64,000 nt of DNA from Linnemannia schmuckeri. Taxonomy: Eukaryota > Mortierellomycota > Mortierellomycetes > Mortierellales > Mortierellaceae. Positions 1-13,804 of this stretch are shown here, piece by piece. The DNA lies in contig JANATG010000020.1 of the NCBI GenBank assembly GCA_029449235.1, positions 186,001-250,000 on the forward strand, given 5' to 3'. Made by a program: the position numbers and the translations under genes. The notes under the pieces were generated by a model, which was given only the letters and a program-made list of their open reading frames with translations, made no database searches and was not told the DNA's origin. Position 1 is the stretch's first letter. The number at the start of each line of letters is the position of its first letter.

Positions 1-182
1 ATAAAAGGCTTTGTAGCACTCGCTTTTTTGCTCCTTCCCTTCCCTTCCCTCAACTGAATCAGCCCCAACGGTAAGAAACGAACAGAAAACGAAGCTCGGC
101 ATTGAGAATCCTTAGTCCCTATGACAAGAGGCCCCTTGTCCTCAACGACCGACGACATCCTATCCTGTCCTTGCCATTTCAC
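1..182. other. 3' flank of the first gene
   Basis: This short stretch lies downstream of the minus-strand Gln-rich gene. I see no gene in it. It probably holds that gene's 3' untranslated region. Confidence 0.4.
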
Positions 183-3100
183 TCATTTATGTTGTTCCTT
201 CTCGTCATTTTCCTCCTCACCCAACTCCTGCTTATCTGCCCCATATAAGACCTCGCCCAGTTGGCGGTTCTGCTCGGTTGTCATCAACGACGGCAGAGGG
301 ATTTGGTTGACCCTCGCCTGTCCCAATCCTCCTCTACTGCCCCCTCCAAGTCCTCCCTCCCACTGTCCTTGCAGTCCTGGCAGTCCTTGGGATTGTTGAA
401 CCTGAACCTGCTGAACCTGAACCTGCTGAGCCAGAGTCATTCCGAGTCGCGCCTGCTCCTGACTCTGACTCTGCACAAGCGCACGCGTCAGCGGGTCCTG
501 TCCCTGCATCTCGTAACTCCTCTGCAACGTCCTCTGTTCGACTTGGGTCTGAAGCTGCTCCAGCAGTTGTCGTTGCTCTTCCTCGTGAAGGGCGTATTGA
601 CCAAGTTGCTGTTGCTGTTGCTCTTGGAGGATCTGTTGGTACTCACGTTGTAACTGGACTTCTTTGTCTTGGGAAGCCAACATGATCTGAGGCGATGGTG
701 GTTCGACGGCCTGTTGTTGGTGTTGGTGATACTGTTGGGAGAGGAACCCGAGGTCTGCTTTGGGGGTTTGCGAGGGGTTGTTGCGTTGATGTTGGTGTTG
801 GTGCTGCCCAGAGTTGAATCCTTGCTGGTTTGGCAACATGTACTGTTGTTGGAGCTGATGTCGTTGTTGAAATTGCTGCTGGATCTGCTGCTGCTGTCGC
901 TGGTGTAGAACTTGGTTCTGTCGGATCTGTTGGTGAAGTTGTTGCTGTTGTTGGAAGATTAGCCGCGGGTGGATAGCTCTCGAGCTCGGGTATTGGGATG
1001 ATGATGCGGAGCCAGTCAACCATGGTTGAACAGGCGGAGTCAAGGTTTCGCCGATGAACTGGTTGCCGCCGCTGCCGTTGCTGTTGGTAGTGCTTTGGAG
1101 GTGATGATGTTCATGTTGTTGTTGGAGTTGGCGAGGGTCCTGGAATTGGCGCGCGGAGAGAAATGCCGTGTTTGAATCGACACCGTTGTCACCGTCCAGG
1201 TCCTCTATCGGGTCGTATGTTGTCTGCGACCAACGCTGCTGTTGTCCTCCCGCTGAGAGGTGATCTCCTTCCTGCTCCTGATGCTGATCTTGGTACCGTG
1301 GTTGGTGCTGCGGCTGAAGGGGTTGTTGAGGTCGAGAGTGGAGTTGATGAAGTTGATGTTGTTGTTGGTTGTGTTGAAGAGGAAGTTGTGGTTGTGCTTG
1401 GTACTGGGGAGGTTGCTGCGCCTGTTGTTGTGGTGGTGGTTGGTGGAAAGGTTGTTGGGTCGACGAGGATGAGGGCTCTGAGGTGTAGGAGACGACGTTG
1501 TTCTTGGACGTGTACATTTGATCCTGCTCGTGTCTGGCATGCCACGACCTCATAGATGCCATCTCTTGTGCGACCAGCCTCTGTCCAAAACTGTGGACTG
1601 ACTCCATGATCTGAAGAAACCCGTCCTCACCCATTTCGCTCGCCATCGTGCCCCCTCCTCCAAGACCGAACGTCGCTCCTGTCGTTCCCATTGCTGCCAT
1701 CGATGGCTGAGGAATCATCGCGCTATGATGAAGATCCTGTGACATCAAGGGCAACATGTAGCTCGGTATCTGCTGTTGCTGCTGTTGTTGTTGCTGCTGT
1801 CCTTCGAACATCGGGTTGTGGTCCGCCTGGTTTTGGAACGGCAGGTGAAGCCCACTGCGTGAGTTCGGGACGCGAACAGCTACGATTAGAGGGATCTCGT
1901 CATCGTCGTCGCTGTCGAACTTGGGGGTGAATGGCGCGCAGAGGAGAAGGCTTGGTGCTTGTTCGGTAAGTCGAGTTGGGTTAGACTCGTCCTCGCCTGC
2001 GCCCGCACCTGTGCTTGTATCTGTGGTGGCTGTTGTTATATACTGCTGGTTGTAGATCGGTGCTCCTCCAACACTAAGGCTTTGTTGTGGGAGAGATTGT
2101 TGGAGGAGATGTTGTGGGGGCGGCTGTTGTGTGATCCAAGACTGGCCGGTGACTAGGCGAGCCTGTTGTGCGAATGGCTGTCGTTGTGGTGACGGTGGTG
2201 GTGCGGCCGAGCTCGACGCCGTCGAATCGCGACCCAAAGGCATGTTGCGAAGGAAGGTGAATGGTCGGTGAGGAGGGCGGGGAGGAAATGGAGGGGGATG
2301 AAGAGGAAGAGGAAGTTGAAGAACGCTCTCTCTTCTATCTTGGGGAGCCATGATGAATGTTGGGTGTTGGGTCTGGCTTCTAACTGACTGCCATTGCCCT
2401 CTGTAGGCCATGGCCTGAGTTTCAACACCCCGTCCGTTGTCCTGCTCGTCCTCTTCCTTGATCTCAGCCTTGTCTCCTGCGACTCCAGCAAAGCCTTGCA
2501 TCTGTGCTGCCCTATACAGCTTTCGGGCATCCTGAACGTGGGCATCTCCTCGAGCGAGTCCTCCGACCTGAGTCATCGCTGAGTCTCCACCCATCTCGTG
2601 CTTGACAAATGTTTCTTCTCCTGTTGCACCAGTATCCTGAAGACAGTGCCGGGAAGACTCACGGTTATCCCGCGGATCAGGCTTCCTGACTCGAAGAAGC
2701 CCTCGTGTCGAACTAGAGACCGAATCCAGCTGCAGCATTCTTCGTTCCTGTGACTCTTCCAATCCCGCTGATCGCCGCTGCTGAAAATCGTGATCGTGTT
2801 CGCCGAGGCGGACGCCGACACTATCGAAACCGAAGAACAGATCTTCGTGATGAAGGGTTCGAAGCCGATAACCGAGGCGGAGTCGAACCACAGGCCTGAC
2901 GATCTTGAAATTGTGTTCGTCCCTCTCCACATTATCTTCCTCCGAGTCAATCATGCTTGCGTGAGACTGCACTTCTTGCTGGCGGCTGTGGTTATTGTCG
3001 ACGGGAGTGGTTTCGATTCGGTGAATGTTGTGTTGGTTACCGTCGCCAGAAGAGTTGTCGTGGACAGGGTCGCCGTTGTCAGGTTCGTTATGGCCAAAGT

Positions 3101-5701
3101 CACCGCCGTCTCCTTCTTCAGACGAAGCCTCGTTGCTGCTGGAGAACTGGAATCGGCCAGCTGTGGCAAACGTTGGCGGTACCAGGGGATGTGATGGCCT
3201 GAACCTGGGAGCAGGGGCTGAAGCCGCCGACAAAGTCGATGACGACGTCGAAAATGTGAAGTCTGAGCGAGAGTCAGACTGGATCGCGGCAATGGTTGCG
3301 GCAGGCGAATCACCATATTCAGAGCCATTGGGACTGTTGACGCGTGTGGGCCCTGCCTCAACCATGTGCACCGTTAGATCTCGGAAGCGCGTAGAAAGAT
3401 AGTCCTCAGCCATCTTGGTAGTGACCATCGTCGGGGGGTGCGCGGCGATGATTTGTTCCTGCGCCGACAAAGACGGTGACAATGTAGTTGAGAAGGAGAG
3501 TGTGGATGAAGGGGATGAGAGAGCCTCTTCGACTGACTCAAGGTCTAATTGAGTGGTTGATGGAATGGACGAATCGCTCGTGGCTGTAAGGTTGCCGTAC
3601 TGTGAGAGAGAGGTAGGATCAGTCTCTTGGGGGGCTTGGTTCTCTGATGCTTGGGTTTGAAGGGTATCCGATATCTCTAACGCATTGACGCTGGCAGAGA
3701 CGAGTCCGGAATCCGAACTTGCCGAGCTAGAGGTGGATCCGACCACAATCGTCGGCATCTCTGGGATGTCGGTGATCACACGGTAGACATGAAGGACCGT
3801 CATTGGAGTGGCCTCTTTCTCCTCATCCTTCAGTTGAGACACTTCTTGAGGACGATGAACGAGTGGCCAATAGGCGAGCAGGGCCTCAAGACGGGATGAC
3901 ATCGCCTCGGTGGACGGGGAGCCGTGCAATGCAACAGTACGTGTGATGGCCAGGGTCGCGCTCTGAGTGGTGCCCTGTACCCTTTCGGGGGTCAGAGGGA
4001 TCTGGCAACCCATCGGCATGTTCGCTGCTATCGCGGTCGCATCGGCGAGCAATACATTGGGTGTGGTGGGTAGGGAAGGAGTTTGCTCCGCATCAATGAC
4101 GACGGCGGACGAGCTGCTCTGGGGCTCAGTGGAATCCCCGTCAGCGACCGAGAGAGTCTCGTGGAGGATGGATGATTCACGCTGGACCGAGAAGCTGTAC
4201 TCAGATGTGCACCGGGAGGTCAGGTTACCTGGAACTAGGCGGCCAACACCGACCTGATCTCGGGGGGTGGAACTGACACAGGCTTGTGCACCACCAGACA
4301 AGATCCCAACGACATAAGGCTCCGCGTCTAAGACAGCCGACTCGAGCAACGACTCTGGCATCATAGGCTCAATGGACCCAAGCGCGAAAGCCCTTTGATT
4401 TTCGAGGATGGTCCATTCAACCGTCGGAGGAGCGAGCGAAGGACGAACGGTAGCAGCATGTATTCTGGTCGTGATGTAGCTCCCCCACTCCTCGAGGGAA
4501 AGATTATATTTCTCAAGCGTGTCGTGGACAAGGTTGTCGAGGTGTTGCTCGTTTTGCTTAGTTTGAGCAGAGACCAGTTTATCGGCATGTTTGAGTATGG
4601 CATGGTGCGGCCGTGCGTAGTAGGAAATCACAGCTCCGATCAGAGGGAGGCAGAAGCGAAGCTAGGAACAAAAAATATAAATGCATTTAGAGAAAAACTA
4701 GCAATTAGAGAATGAAAAGATGGTGTAAGGGACTGCATGCATGCATGCATGTGTGGACATGATAGGAAATAATTGCATGCGTGGATGTTATGTAGAAGAC
4801 ATACCAAGAAGTCTTGAGACATGGTAGCGACCATATCCTGTTGAAGCTCCCTCAGTCGCTCAGGGCTAAGTTTGAGACCACTCAGCTTAGAGTAGATGAG
4901 CTTGTGGCTCAGCCACAGAGAGATGCAAGGGCCGACGATGAGAATTAAACCTACGGAAGCAAAAAAGTAAGAATAAGAGACATGAACAGACGCGAAATAA
5001 TGAGTTATGAGGATCTACAAGCGACATGCCTCCGACTGAATCAGGTCTAGAAAAAAGAGAGGCTTTTATTGGAGGGGTGGTTGATTGTATTCAAGAAGAA
5101 AGAGTATGCTCAAAAATAGCGGTGCTCGTCAAACCAAGGTGCCGAAGGGGGGGGAGGGATGGCATCAACGCATTGAGGGGAGCATGGTATCAAAATGAAC
5201 GACAACTGATTTCGAAATCAGCCAAAGCCGTTTTAAGGAAAGGAAAAAGAGAATTGACACACTGATGGTTTTATCGAAAAAATTAAATGCACTTAAAGCC
5301 AAGAAAGGAAGGAAGAGGGAGAGAAAGGAAAGAAGCAGATGGGGAACGCGCAACTTACCTATAATGAAGGCCAGGCCAGGCTGGAGTCCAGGACCAACTC
5401 CCGCAGAAGGGTACACGGCAGCTGAGGGAGGAAGGCCAGGACCCTCCAACGCAGGAGAAGTTTCTTCCTGATTCGTAGGGTCAAGGGACTGGGCTGGTCC
5501 GTCGAGAAGAATCACCGATTGATCAACGACCCACAACCGAGCTACGTTGAAGGCGAGGCGTCGGCGGTAGTGGCCATCGGTGGGTTCAATGGTGAGTCGT
5601 GCCTTCTCCAACCTTAACACTTTGGCTTCCTCTTCTCTCATTTCTGGATGGTCTTGAGCAGGGGCCTCCATGAAGATTTTGCTCATACTTCCAAAGATCA
5701 T
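183..5701 (-). CDS. Large Gln-rich putative membrane protein, three exons
   Basis: I do not recognise the family. Three exons join in frame: 5701-5359, 4950-4805 and 4661-183, giving about 1,655 residues. The introns have donors GTAAG and GTATG and AG acceptors. The ATG at 5701 has an in-frame stop shortly upstream. Residues about 109-137 and 164-176 are hydrophobic (AFIIGLILIVGP; RFCLPLIGAVISYY), suggesting a membrane hairpin near the N-terminus. A long Ser/Thr/Glu-rich middle follows, and the last ~500 residues are dominated by Gln runs, including nine consecutive Gln near 1771-1800. This suggests a membrane-anchored protein with a large disordered cytoplasmic or nuclear tail. It could instead be a fusion of two genes, but the third exon has no stop over 4.4 kb. 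Existence of the gene is fairly sure; function is unknown. Confidence 0.7.
4734..4752. repeat. (ATGC)n microsatellite
   Basis: A short self-complementary tetranucleotide repeat lies in the second intron (4662-4804) of the Gln-rich gene. Confidence 0.8.
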
Positions 5702-8700
5702 GATGCTGGCAAGAGTTTTATCCGCGTCTAATACTGTTCAAGCCAGAAGAATAGGAACTGTGGGAAGGTCGGTATGTGTGCGCGTGTTTTGTTTGTGAGG
5801 GTGGTATGTCCTTTATGTGTGAAATCGAGGCGTGGAAGGAGTAAAAGCCGTGGAGGAGTAGATAGGCAGTTTAGGAGGGAGGGCAAGCAATTGTAATCAT
5901 GCAATGTGGAGCAGTGGTCGTTTGTCAAGATAGCAGCGCGAAGGGGGGGAGAGGATAAGTGAGTGTAGGTGGAGCTTTCTAGGCGAGGGGAAACCAAGAG
6001 CGGCAATCAAGCGGATGAAAAGTATTCATGTCTCTAGTTACCTTTGTTGTTGCTTGTTGGTGGAACCGAAGCAGATGTTGAAGAGGATAAAGAACAAGAA
6101 AGAGAAGAGAAAGGAAGGGGAAAAGGCAAAGAGGACAGCAAGAATGGATATAAATGGCCAAGTAGGCGACGAAGAGAAAAGGAGGGAGAGGAGGGTGCTG
6201 GCGTATGCTTCTTGTTTGTACGCGTCAATAGTCCATAGTTGCTGCATAACAACCAGGTTCAGGCACCGGCGACGTAGTTGTAAGCAAGGGGTATCAAGGA
6301 ATTAAAAACAACGGCTTTGTTTTTGGCTTTACAAGGAGGAGCAGCATTTTTACTGAAATGACGGGAAGCACGGGTTCAAGGGAAGAGAGCTAGAGCTATT
6401 TCCTGAGGGAGTTCCGGTAAGAGGTGTTCAGAAAGAAGGGGAGGATAAGAAGGACTGCCAAACTGGCAGCGGTTCCTATATACAAGCTTCCTTGCTGGGT
6501 GAGGTTGTTTGTGGATAACAGTAAGGACAATGAGAAGTAACTGTCTTGTTAAGCGTCAAAAAACCAGAGCAAAGTCGAGCGAGAAAGTGCCTACAAAGAG
6601 AGGTCTCAGGAGTGCGTGTGAGCCTTTGTTTTTTCTTGGGCGCGTCAATTATTATATTCAACGTAGTTCTGACCATGTACGACCGCTCCGCTTGAATAAT
6701 TTTTACCGCGGTGGTTCACACTCGCATGGGTGGCACACTCACAAATTAGCGCTCTCTCTTCCTGTTGTCCGCATCCACACAGCTCACTCACATTCTCTCT
6801 CTCTCTTTGCTCACCTCCAGACGATCGCATTCAAGCAGTATGACATAAAAGTGTGGTGTTCTTTAATACTTTCACGCATGCGCAAAGAGTACCTTGTTGA
6901 TGACAACGATCGGACATGATCCACACTGGCTGTCGCCATTGTTCAACAACAAAGAGCTACAACTCGTCCACCATAAACTAAAAAACATAAAAGACGAATC
7001 TTTTATTTTTCTCTCACTGCCAGCTCTGCGTGTGAGCAGATGCCACGGCATGCGTTCTTGCCTTCTACGCCGTCAAGATACCGCCATCGATGCACCACCA
7101 ATACGCTCACCCTGACCCCAGAAGTCTCCTTAACAACAATGTGGCATCGACACACCACCACTCTCCCTCTTTGGATGCTCCATTTGCCAGAACTCACACA
7201 GTGAAGATCATGGCCTAGCTACCTGTGGTGCCTGTTTCCAGACTCGGTGACATCCAAGGGCTAAAAAATTTAATACTACAGGGGTTAAGCAATAACACTC
7301 TTGGGGGTCCAGTAAGGCTGGATAGCAGTGGTCATTGCTATATCGTTCTTCTCAAGTCAACCTCGCTTATTCCTCTTGAGGAGCAGTTGGAATGTGAAAT
7401 TGCTTACCAATGTGTATTGCAACTTGTTATCCTTTCCTTTTTTTCTTTCTTCTCTGATGATCCCATATGCAACTCATTGGCGATCGGGTACATCCAACAT
7501 GGCTGTTCGGCTCACGGATGGATTTAACGGGCAGGGAAAAGTATACTGATAAAGGCTAATGATCTGTGGCATTTATATGCGTTCGCGTTTACAAAGGAAA
7601 GGCAGCGAGGAGGTAATTAGTGGATTAGTAGTCAGCGCACATCGTAGTTTTTGAAGAGGTGCCTCCGGTCCCTAACAGACCAAGGAGATCGCCGAACAAT
7701 GGAGGCTGCCAGTATAGCAGCGGTTCCTGTCATGAACAGGCTTGTCTAGTCAGCGTAATGGTCCTTCTGACTACCAAAGTTTGGACACATTTGAGGAAGC
7801 GACCATTTGAAAAAGCAGAAAACGTTTTACCGAAGCGCGCCCGATCGCTGATCCTGGGACCTGTTTGAAGCTGAGTAATTGCCGGTCCTATCTTTTCGTT
7901 CTCGTATGTCGGCCATGAAGAGGATGGATTTGAGCGATGGATATAGGCGGTCTGGGACAGGAGGTAAGAGGATTGTGGTTGACAACAAATGGCCTACCAC
8001 AAATAAAAACTTTTTTTCTTTACTTCATCATATTTGCACGCTGGTTTGTGAGAATAGTGACAAGTGAATGCATTGTATCATGACAAATGACAACCTCCTA
8101 TTGCCACTACTCACTCGCGTTCAAAAGGCGTAGCACTCTCCTAATGTAGACCCAGATTGAAAAGGAGAGGCAACGGGATAGAAAACAGAAAGAAAGGAGT
8201 AAGGGTGGATCACGTTGAAAAGATTTAAACGGCGAAGACGGGTATAGACAGAGAGTAAAAATACAGAACCTACCGAGAACGAAAAAGAACAAGGGTAAAA
8301 AGACAGAAAAGAAAAGGAGAGGGGAAGAGTACAGTACAGGGCTTAGACGAAGGTGAATACAAAAAAAAGAAAAAAAAAAGGTGGCGGGGCAGCTAGACAC
8401 GGACAGCCAAAAATAAACACTGCCACATTATTTCACTCACACTACATATATGGCGATCATGATAGTGTGCGTGGGTGGGACATGCGGTGAGGACGCGATG
8501 GGATTGGGTGGATTTTTGTTGTGAGAGTGTTGTTGATTCCTCGGTAAAAGTAGAAAGAATGCAAACACAAACAAACGTTTCTTTGTCCTCTGTCGACTAT
8601 TCCCTTGCCATGTCTCCCTTCGGTCACCCTGCAGCTACTGAAAATCTTCTGTGCGTTTTTTGTTTGCCAATGGCAAAGAAAAAAGAAAAAAAAAAAAACG

Positions 8701-9817
8701 GCGCTCGTTCCTGCTGATGTTTTTTTTGTTACTTGCAGCAATTGATGTCCCAAAGAAGGTAGTTATAGCCATGAGGGAGACAAGACAATGCCGAGGAGCA
8801 TCAGAGGGAAGAGACGGAAGAGAGGGAAGATGGGAAAGAGTAAAGGGGAGGGAGAGCAGGAAGGGTATCCCTGCTTGTGAGATTGTATGTCGGCACGACC
8901 ACCTCAGCATCGTTTGCATGTTTCCTGTCGGACAGAAAAAAAGACAGTGTGGGATGAGGCCAAGGAAAGTTAAAAAGGGCTCTCTATAAAAATAGATAGG
9001 ATGAGAAAAGAAAAAGACACAGCCAGTGCGTCCATCTACATCGGAAAGAAAAAAGACAGTGGAAAGGATAGGGATGAAGGATAAGGGGATGAGGGAAGAA
9101 GGGGGAGGAATGGCAGGCAGGTGATGTATGTTAAAGGAGGTGAGGTATGGGTTAGAGTCTTGTGCTGTACAGAGTGTAATGATGCGAGGAATGTCCCTTT
9201 TGTTCAACACCCCAAAGGCCGTAATGCACACGGTACTGTACAGCCTTTGTTTTTCTTATTTCTTTGTTCGCTATGTTCGTTCTTTGTCTATTTCTTTCTT
9301 TCTTTCTTTTCTTCTCTTTCCTTCTTTTACGCACAAAGAAAATAACAACATCCTCGCGGAAAGAGTGATTATTCTTCCCTTTTTCTTCTTCACTCACTTT
9401 GCATCTTTTTTACTTGCCCTTTCACTGTCACCCCTTGCGCCTTCCTATCACTCTCTCTCTTCTCTATCCCGTCCCTCTCTGGCACAGTTCGTGTGTGTAG
9501 TTTTGATCACGGTCCACACGGTGCACCCGTCCATCCTTCTCTTCTAACACCTTTTCAGCAATCATAACGAACGAACTCAGGGACACCTTCGCCAAAGGGC
9601 ATCCAGGAACCACCCTCAACTGCTCCACGTTCTTCTCTCTCTTTCCCCATCTTTTGAACACCTCCTTGTTCTTGTACATCTCTTTATTTTCGCCTTTTTT
9701 TCTTCTTATCTTTCTCTTTCTTTTCTCTTTCCTTCCCTGCTTTCCTTCTCACCTACATAACACATATACGTCAGTTGCTTCCTTGCTCTCGCCAACAGAA
9801 AGACAAAGACGACGACA
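5702..9817. other. 4.1-kb intergenic region, no gene seen
   Basis: Only short, low-complexity open frames occur, rich in A/T and CT runs. None has a convincing domain, signal peptide or splice structure. It separates two divergently transcribed genes, so it should hold the 5' regions of both. Confidence 0.5.
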
Positions 9818-11499
9818 ATGCATCCTACCCTCTTCAGCCCCATCCCTATCCTGGGGTTCATCCTCCTCTCCCTCGCCTTCTTCCAATCCCGTCCTCAAGG
9901 TAACCACTCACTCCTCGCATGGATATCGCCCGGAGAATAATAATGGTGCAGGTGCATGGAGAACGGAGGAGAGACGCGAACAAAAGGCTCAAAAAAAACG
10001 CGTTTTCTGTGAAAAGTGCTCTCTGTCTCCGCGTGCGTGGAGAAAAAAGAGAGAGTGAGACAGAGAGAAAGAGAGCATGACATGGTATCGCATAGCGATA
10101 CTTTAATGCATATCTCAACAAGAATGACAGCACTGAATGAGTGATCTCTCTTTCTCTCTCATTCCTTTTTGACATTCATTCATCACGAACAACAAAGAAA
10201 AAGGCGGAATGTCGCAAGAGAAACTAACCCAGCCTTGTCCCTCTCTTTCCCTCTCTTCCCCTCCTTCCCGCCTTGTCACTCTGCTTAAAATAAAAAATCG
10301 CCTCTACTTCTTTTCCACGGCATCGCACATTCCACTCTCCGCACGCACACCGCCACTTCTTTTTTTGCGCTGCCACCACCACTACGTAACAACAAATACA
10401 ACAACAAACACACACAGCCTCAGCTGCGCCCATCCCTCCACTCCTCAGCCGTCAAAGCCCACATACATACAACAACACATTTTTCCCCTACGACATCTCA
10501 GGCCCCGTCCCACCTTCACTCTATAAACCAGGCCAGGTTCTTGACAGATGTACAAAGGCCAATGCCTATGCTATTTCATTCGACGATGGTCCTGGTCAGC
10601 TTACGGATGAGCTGTTGGATGCCCTTGAGGAGCAGAACTTGCAGGTCACCTTCTTTATGAATGGCGACAACTGGAGCTGCATCTACCGTATGTTCACGTT
10701 TTTGTTTTGCTTTTCGTCCGTATTCGTGCTTGTTGTTAGAAAGACCAATTGAGTAGCGACATTAACGCCTTGTTATCTCTTTTATTCTGTTCCCATCGGT
10801 ACAATAGGCCCGGAGACGCAGAGGCTGTTGAAGAGGGCATACAATGCACAGCATCAGATTGCAGCACACCCATGGTCACACAAGGATCTGGATGCACTCT
10901 CGGACGACGAGATCCGAGAAGAAATGTTGAAAATCGAAGATGCCTTCCGTCAGATCCTTGGTGCCGTGCCCCGGTATATGCGCCCACCCTATGGGGAACA
11001 TGGTGAACGTGTTCGTCGGGTGTTGGAGGATATGGGATATATTATTGTCCTCTGGGACGTGGACCGCTTCTCTCCGGACGATGATATGGATTCTTCGGAG
11101 TCACTTCAGGACGCCTGGTCAGAGAGCAATAGCCAAGCAGAAAGACCAATGACAGGTACTCGACAGCACCTGCATCACCATCACTCACACAGCAGTTCAA
11201 ATGCCTATTTGGAGGAAGAGGAAGAAGAAAGCGAGATGTCCTCGTTGTCATTCACAAACAAGTGGGCCGAGGCTGTGCGCGGGGTTCCATCCATAAAACC
11301 TCTTGACAGAGACGCGTTGATTATGGGCGGGATCTACCAGGAGGCGACTCCGATCTGGGCAGTCGAGTCGGTGCAGAGTCTTGGGTACGACTTGATGCCT
11401 GTTGCGCGGTGTTTGGGCGACGATGATCCTCGGTTGTGGTATAAGGAGGTTGTCGCACCTACTGCCATTGAAGACATGCCTGGCCATTGTCACCTGTAA
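9818..11499 (+). CDS. Chitin/polysaccharide deacetylase (NodB domain), secreted
   Basis: Exons 9818-9899, 10424-10687 and 10808-11499 give 345 residues. The family removes acetyl groups from N-acetylglucosamine polymers, turning chitin into chitosan in zygomycete-grade walls. The N-terminus (LGFILLSLAFF) reads as a signal peptide. NodB motifs appear in order: SFDDGP (residues 79-84, catalytic and metal-binding Asp), HPWSH (136-140, metal-binding His), RPPYG (174-178) and VLWDVD after it. The C-terminus carries a His/Glu-rich insert (about 200-225) and ends GHCHL. The exon 2 acceptor is not certain: AG at 10417, 10423 and 10501 all keep the frame. The two upstream sites lie 6 nt apart and give a longer linker after the signal peptide. 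Domain assignment is firm; which sugar polymer is cut is inferred. Confidence 0.88.
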
Positions 11500-12806
11500 A
11501 TCTATTGTAATCACCGTCGGTGAAGATGAATTTCTTTGTCGGCTCTTTTTGTCTGAAGAGACACAAACACAAATTCACACCTTTCCCTTTCACAACTAAA
11601 CCCGTACATAATCCCTCTTCATTCATCCTTTCCAGCCTTTTCCTCATTTCCGAGCATTCTTTACACAAAGTGCAAAGCTTACTTTAGACACACAACCAAG
11701 CAGCCATCTTTTTTACATATATCCTTGTACATAGGTTCACACATCTCACAAATACACATTTTTTCTTTCAACAAATACGCGATTGGAATGTTCATGTGCA
11801 TCGTAATTTGATTGCTGCATGTGGGAGAAGAGAGTGGGCCAAGGAAGAAAGCAGGGTGTGCGATTAGGAGAGGGAGAGAGAACGAACAAGGTAGGAGGTA
11901 GGCTGGTAGGAGATGGACGTGACAAGCGGATAGAGAAGGGGAAGGAAAAGGAATGTACTGTGCACGACGTTGCAGGAGAGAAGGAGAGAAGGAGATAGAG
12001 CAAAGAGGTGGTCGTTAGTATGGTTTTGTGGTGCTGTCTATTTGGCTAGTTAACCCGATATTCCTAGACGTCGTTTCTCTTTTTGCTGTAATTGTTCACT
12101 AAACGACGAAATAGATGGGATAAGATGCGGTATGCTTGGACTTGGGACCGTGTGTTGTGTTCATTTCCTTCCCTATGTGTGCAAGTTCCCCGGCGTCCAT
12201 AGAGTTGAGAATTTTGATCGTTGGTATGCGGTTTTGTAGCCCCTCTCCTCCTTCTCTCTCCTTTTCCTCTCCTTCTTTGCTTTCTCTCCTGAGCTTGTTG
12301 TTCTCTCCTCGTTCTCTCTCATTTTCTCTCCTTCTCTACAATTGTATCGCTTGATGTAAGGAGGAGGGCTTGAAAGAGAAAAAGAGATAGACCGTCGACC
12401 TTGGTGATGTGATTTTTTGTTGTTTTTTTGTTCAATTTCATAGGACGCGTTTGTTGAGATGTCTAAAGAGCGGGAACTATAGCTATCGGCGACTAATATT
12501 TCTAGAAGACTACGAAAGAAAGGGTCACCCATCCATGGTTGTTCGAGTACCTTGCTGGTTCGCGGAAGACAAATGATGATTCTCTGTCAGATGCCAATTA
12601 CCATCTTATTTTAGATCCTGCCCTCGATTAACCATTTTTCAAAAACAAAAACGATTAGCAAAGAGTGAATTAGTAGACGAGTAGTATCAGAAAAGGATCA
12701 GGACGTAAGCGGGATCGCCAGTACGATGAAAGTCCTGTCATTGGTTAGTAGTGAAGGAGTGTACCTCTTCATCGGTAGTCAATCAGTAGGACAAAGATGC
12801 GAAGAG

Positions 12807-12808
<2 letters not shown>

Positions 12809-12849
<41 letters not shown>
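12809..12849. repeat. (GA)20 microsatellite
   Basis: An uninterrupted GA dinucleotide run of about 41 nt in intergenic DNA. Confidence 0.95.
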
Positions 12850-12851
<2 letters not shown>

Positions 12852-13778
12852 GTTTGCGATCCGATGGCCGTTTTGTTTGTTGAAGGAGTCAATTAAGTTT
12901 GTTTTTATTTTTTTTCAACTCAGTTTTCTAAGGTTAGACGAAACTCCTCTTTTGTCTTTTGTCCACCTGGCTCCTGTTCAACTTTTGAGTGAACGCGTTC
13001 AAGGTTGACCGAGCGACCCCGATCAGACGAATAAGTGAGCAAATTGGCAGTCAAAGAGACAACAAGAGCTGGCAAGGACAAGGAAAGGGGAAAAACAAAA
13101 GGAGACGAGAAGACGAGACGATGAGAAAATAAAGGCGGGCAATTGGATGAATAGAGCGTCTGGGTTGAACCGGGGTCCGGATATCTACCTGACGATAGGT
13201 ACCTTTTTTCTCAACTTGGTGACCTAGAGGAACCAGTATAGTCACTGCTAGCAAACAAGAGGAGACTAGTGCAAAGAACAGCTGCTTGCATCTCATGACA
13301 AGATGAGGTATTTATCATTGGGTACGCGCAGAGCAATTCATGAGTTTTTGAAGGTCACAATGAGTGGGTGAGTGATCGCGTAAGAAAAGAGAAGGAGTGA
13401 GCCATCGATGAGAGTGACAGGGAGAGCAGAGAGTTGGGTGCCGGGAGCAGGAGCAGGAGTAGGATGAGGACGAGGAGGGCGCAAACCTAGGTAAGAAAGG
13501 AAACTCATGCAAAGCAGTTGGTCAATGGCCTGGCAATGGTGAATATATTCTCCGGTTCATACACTTGCAAGTGACTCTCATTCTCCGACTGCCAAATTCC
13601 TCCACACCTTTAACATAGTGGTGGCTAAAAACAGCCCGTGCCTCTGTACGCACTCTCTCTCTCGTTAGCACTCATGCGGGATATTTTTTTTTCACTCTGT
13701 TCATGTACCTTTTGCATGATAGTCATTGCCCCTCATTATTTTGTTCCCTCTTTTTTTATGCAATTCCGGGTCGGTCGC

Positions 13779-13804
13779 AAAAAAAAAAAAAAAAAAAAAA
13801 AAAA
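13779..13804. repeat. A26 homopolymer
   Basis: A run of 26 adenines. No LINE-like 3' end precedes it, so I treat it as a simple repeat rather than a retroposon tail. Confidence 0.9.

Noticed and set aside
13051..13296. Minus-strand 81-codon frame with a leader-like start (MRCKQLFFALVSSCLLAV)
   Set aside because: Looks like a signal peptide, but nothing after it resembles a protein and no second exon could be found. Too weak to call a gene.
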